From contig JAKONS010000435.1 in the NCBI GenBank assembly GCA_022701845.1, forward strand, positions 1-5,724: a stretch of 5,724 bases of DNA. Reading direction: 5' to 3'. Shown here piece by piece: positions 5,577-5,724 of the stretch (the first letter of the stretch is position 1; each line of letters starts with the position of its first letter). This stretch comes from Burkholderiaceae bacterium (lineage in GTDB: Bacteria; Pseudomonadota; Gammaproteobacteria; Burkholderiales; Burkholderiaceae). The notes under the pieces are model-generated. The model ran no database searches. It was given only the letters and a program-made list of their open reading frames with translations, and was not told where the DNA came from. Made by a program: the position numbers and the translations under genes.

Positions 5577-5624
5577 ATGACAACAACAACTACATCGATA
5601 CCAACCCGAGGAGTTCGGCCATGA
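5577..5624 (+). other. Possible 15-codon Thr-rich leader frame before the pump gene
   Basis: ATG 5577 opens a frame encoding MTTTTTSIPTRGVRP and ends with TGA at 5622-5624, overlapping the pump ATG (5621-5623) in an ATGA arrangement. Five consecutive Thr codons (four ACA and one ACT) form a CA-rich patch that is out of keeping with the GC-rich surroundings. No clear Shine-Dalgarno precedes it, so translation is doubtful. It could instead be an unstructured CA-rich enhancer or a small-RNA/Hfq site. Confidence 0.3.
5608..5613 (+). promoter_or_regulatory. Shine-Dalgarno of the RND pump gene
   Basis: GAGGAG lies 7 nt before ATG 5621, a strong site at ideal spacing. It fixes the start of the pump gene and lies inside the small Thr-rich frame, so ribosomes reading that frame would pass over it. 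Confidence 0.75.
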
Positions 5625-5724
5625 ACATCTCCAAGTTCTTCATCGACCGGCCGATATTCGCCGGCGTGCTGTCGCTGCTGATATTCCTCGGCGGCCTGAT
5701 CGCGGTGCGCGGCCTGCCGATCTC
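5621..5724 (+). CDS. ceoB: RND multidrug efflux pump, inner-membrane subunit (5' end only)
   Basis: Only the first 34 codons are inside the window. They read MNISKFFIDRPIFAGVLSLL followed by a glycine- and leucine-rich membrane segment and RGLPI. This is the unmistakable start of a hydrophobe/amphiphile RND pump: a short cytoplasmic FFIDRPIFA motif and then the first transmembrane helix. MexF begins in nearly the same way. The full protein would be expected to be about 1,050 residues, use the proton-motive force, and pair with the adaptor encoded just upstream. The gene runs off the right edge, so completeness and the presence of an outer-membrane channel gene beyond it cannot be judged. The symbol ceoB rests on synteny with llpE; bpeF and mexF are equivalents. 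Confidence 0.9.
   Translation, partial: MNISKFFIDRPIFAGVLSLLIFLGGLIAVRGLPI

Noticed and set aside
3848..5578. 576-codon minus-strand frame antisense to llpE and the adaptor gene
   Set aside because: Low-complexity Ala/Gly/His/Arg composition typical of an antisense shadow in GC-rich DNA. Two well-recognised + strand genes cover it.

Overview
The window is GC-rich (roughly 70% by eye), with strong GC/GCC third-position bias and long spurious open frames on both strands. Gene content and protein sequences fit a betaproteobacterium of the order Burkholderiales, probably Comamonadaceae-like. That placement is inference from gene style and synteny, not from a database search.

Layout, left to right. 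(1) fdhD (+, 36-947) encodes the sulfurtransferase that matures formate dehydrogenase. (2) A Fic-family AMPylase-type protein with a DUF4172-like N-terminus and a C-terminal winged helix (-, 948-2090) is convergent with fdhD. The two stop codons abut inside a perfect 16-bp palindrome. (3) A 63-bp stretch (2078-2140) between fic and the gene upstream of it holds four copies of a 10-bp element, arranged as two 29-bp dyads. It overlaps both the fic start and the stop codon of the next gene. (4) A LysR-type regulator of the CrgA-like kind (-, 2138-3055). (5) A 228-bp divergent promoter region. (6) Three genes on the + strand: a lipase-like alpha/beta-hydrolase (llpE type, 3284-4162), an RND periplasmic adaptor (CeoA/BpeE/MexE type, 4352-5539) and the first 34 codons of the RND inner-membrane pump (CeoB/BpeF/MexF type, 5621 to the edge).

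The right half matches the known Burkholderia plan of LysR / llpE / adaptor / pump / outer-membrane channel (ceoR-llpE-ceoAB-opcM and bpeT-llpE-bpeEF-oprC), which exports drugs such as chloramphenicol and trimethoprim. The LysR protein presumably controls the pump operon from the shared intergenic region. The outer-membrane channel would lie past the right edge if present.

The points most worth a second look are: the four-element dyad array at the fic start, which could be an operator, an RNA switch or both; the lipase-like protein, which has Glu in place of the nucleophilic Ser and Gln in place of the catalytic His; and a 15-codon frame with five consecutive Thr codons whose stop overlaps the pump gene's ATG. 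I see no rRNA, tRNA, CRISPR array, insertion sequence or attachment site.
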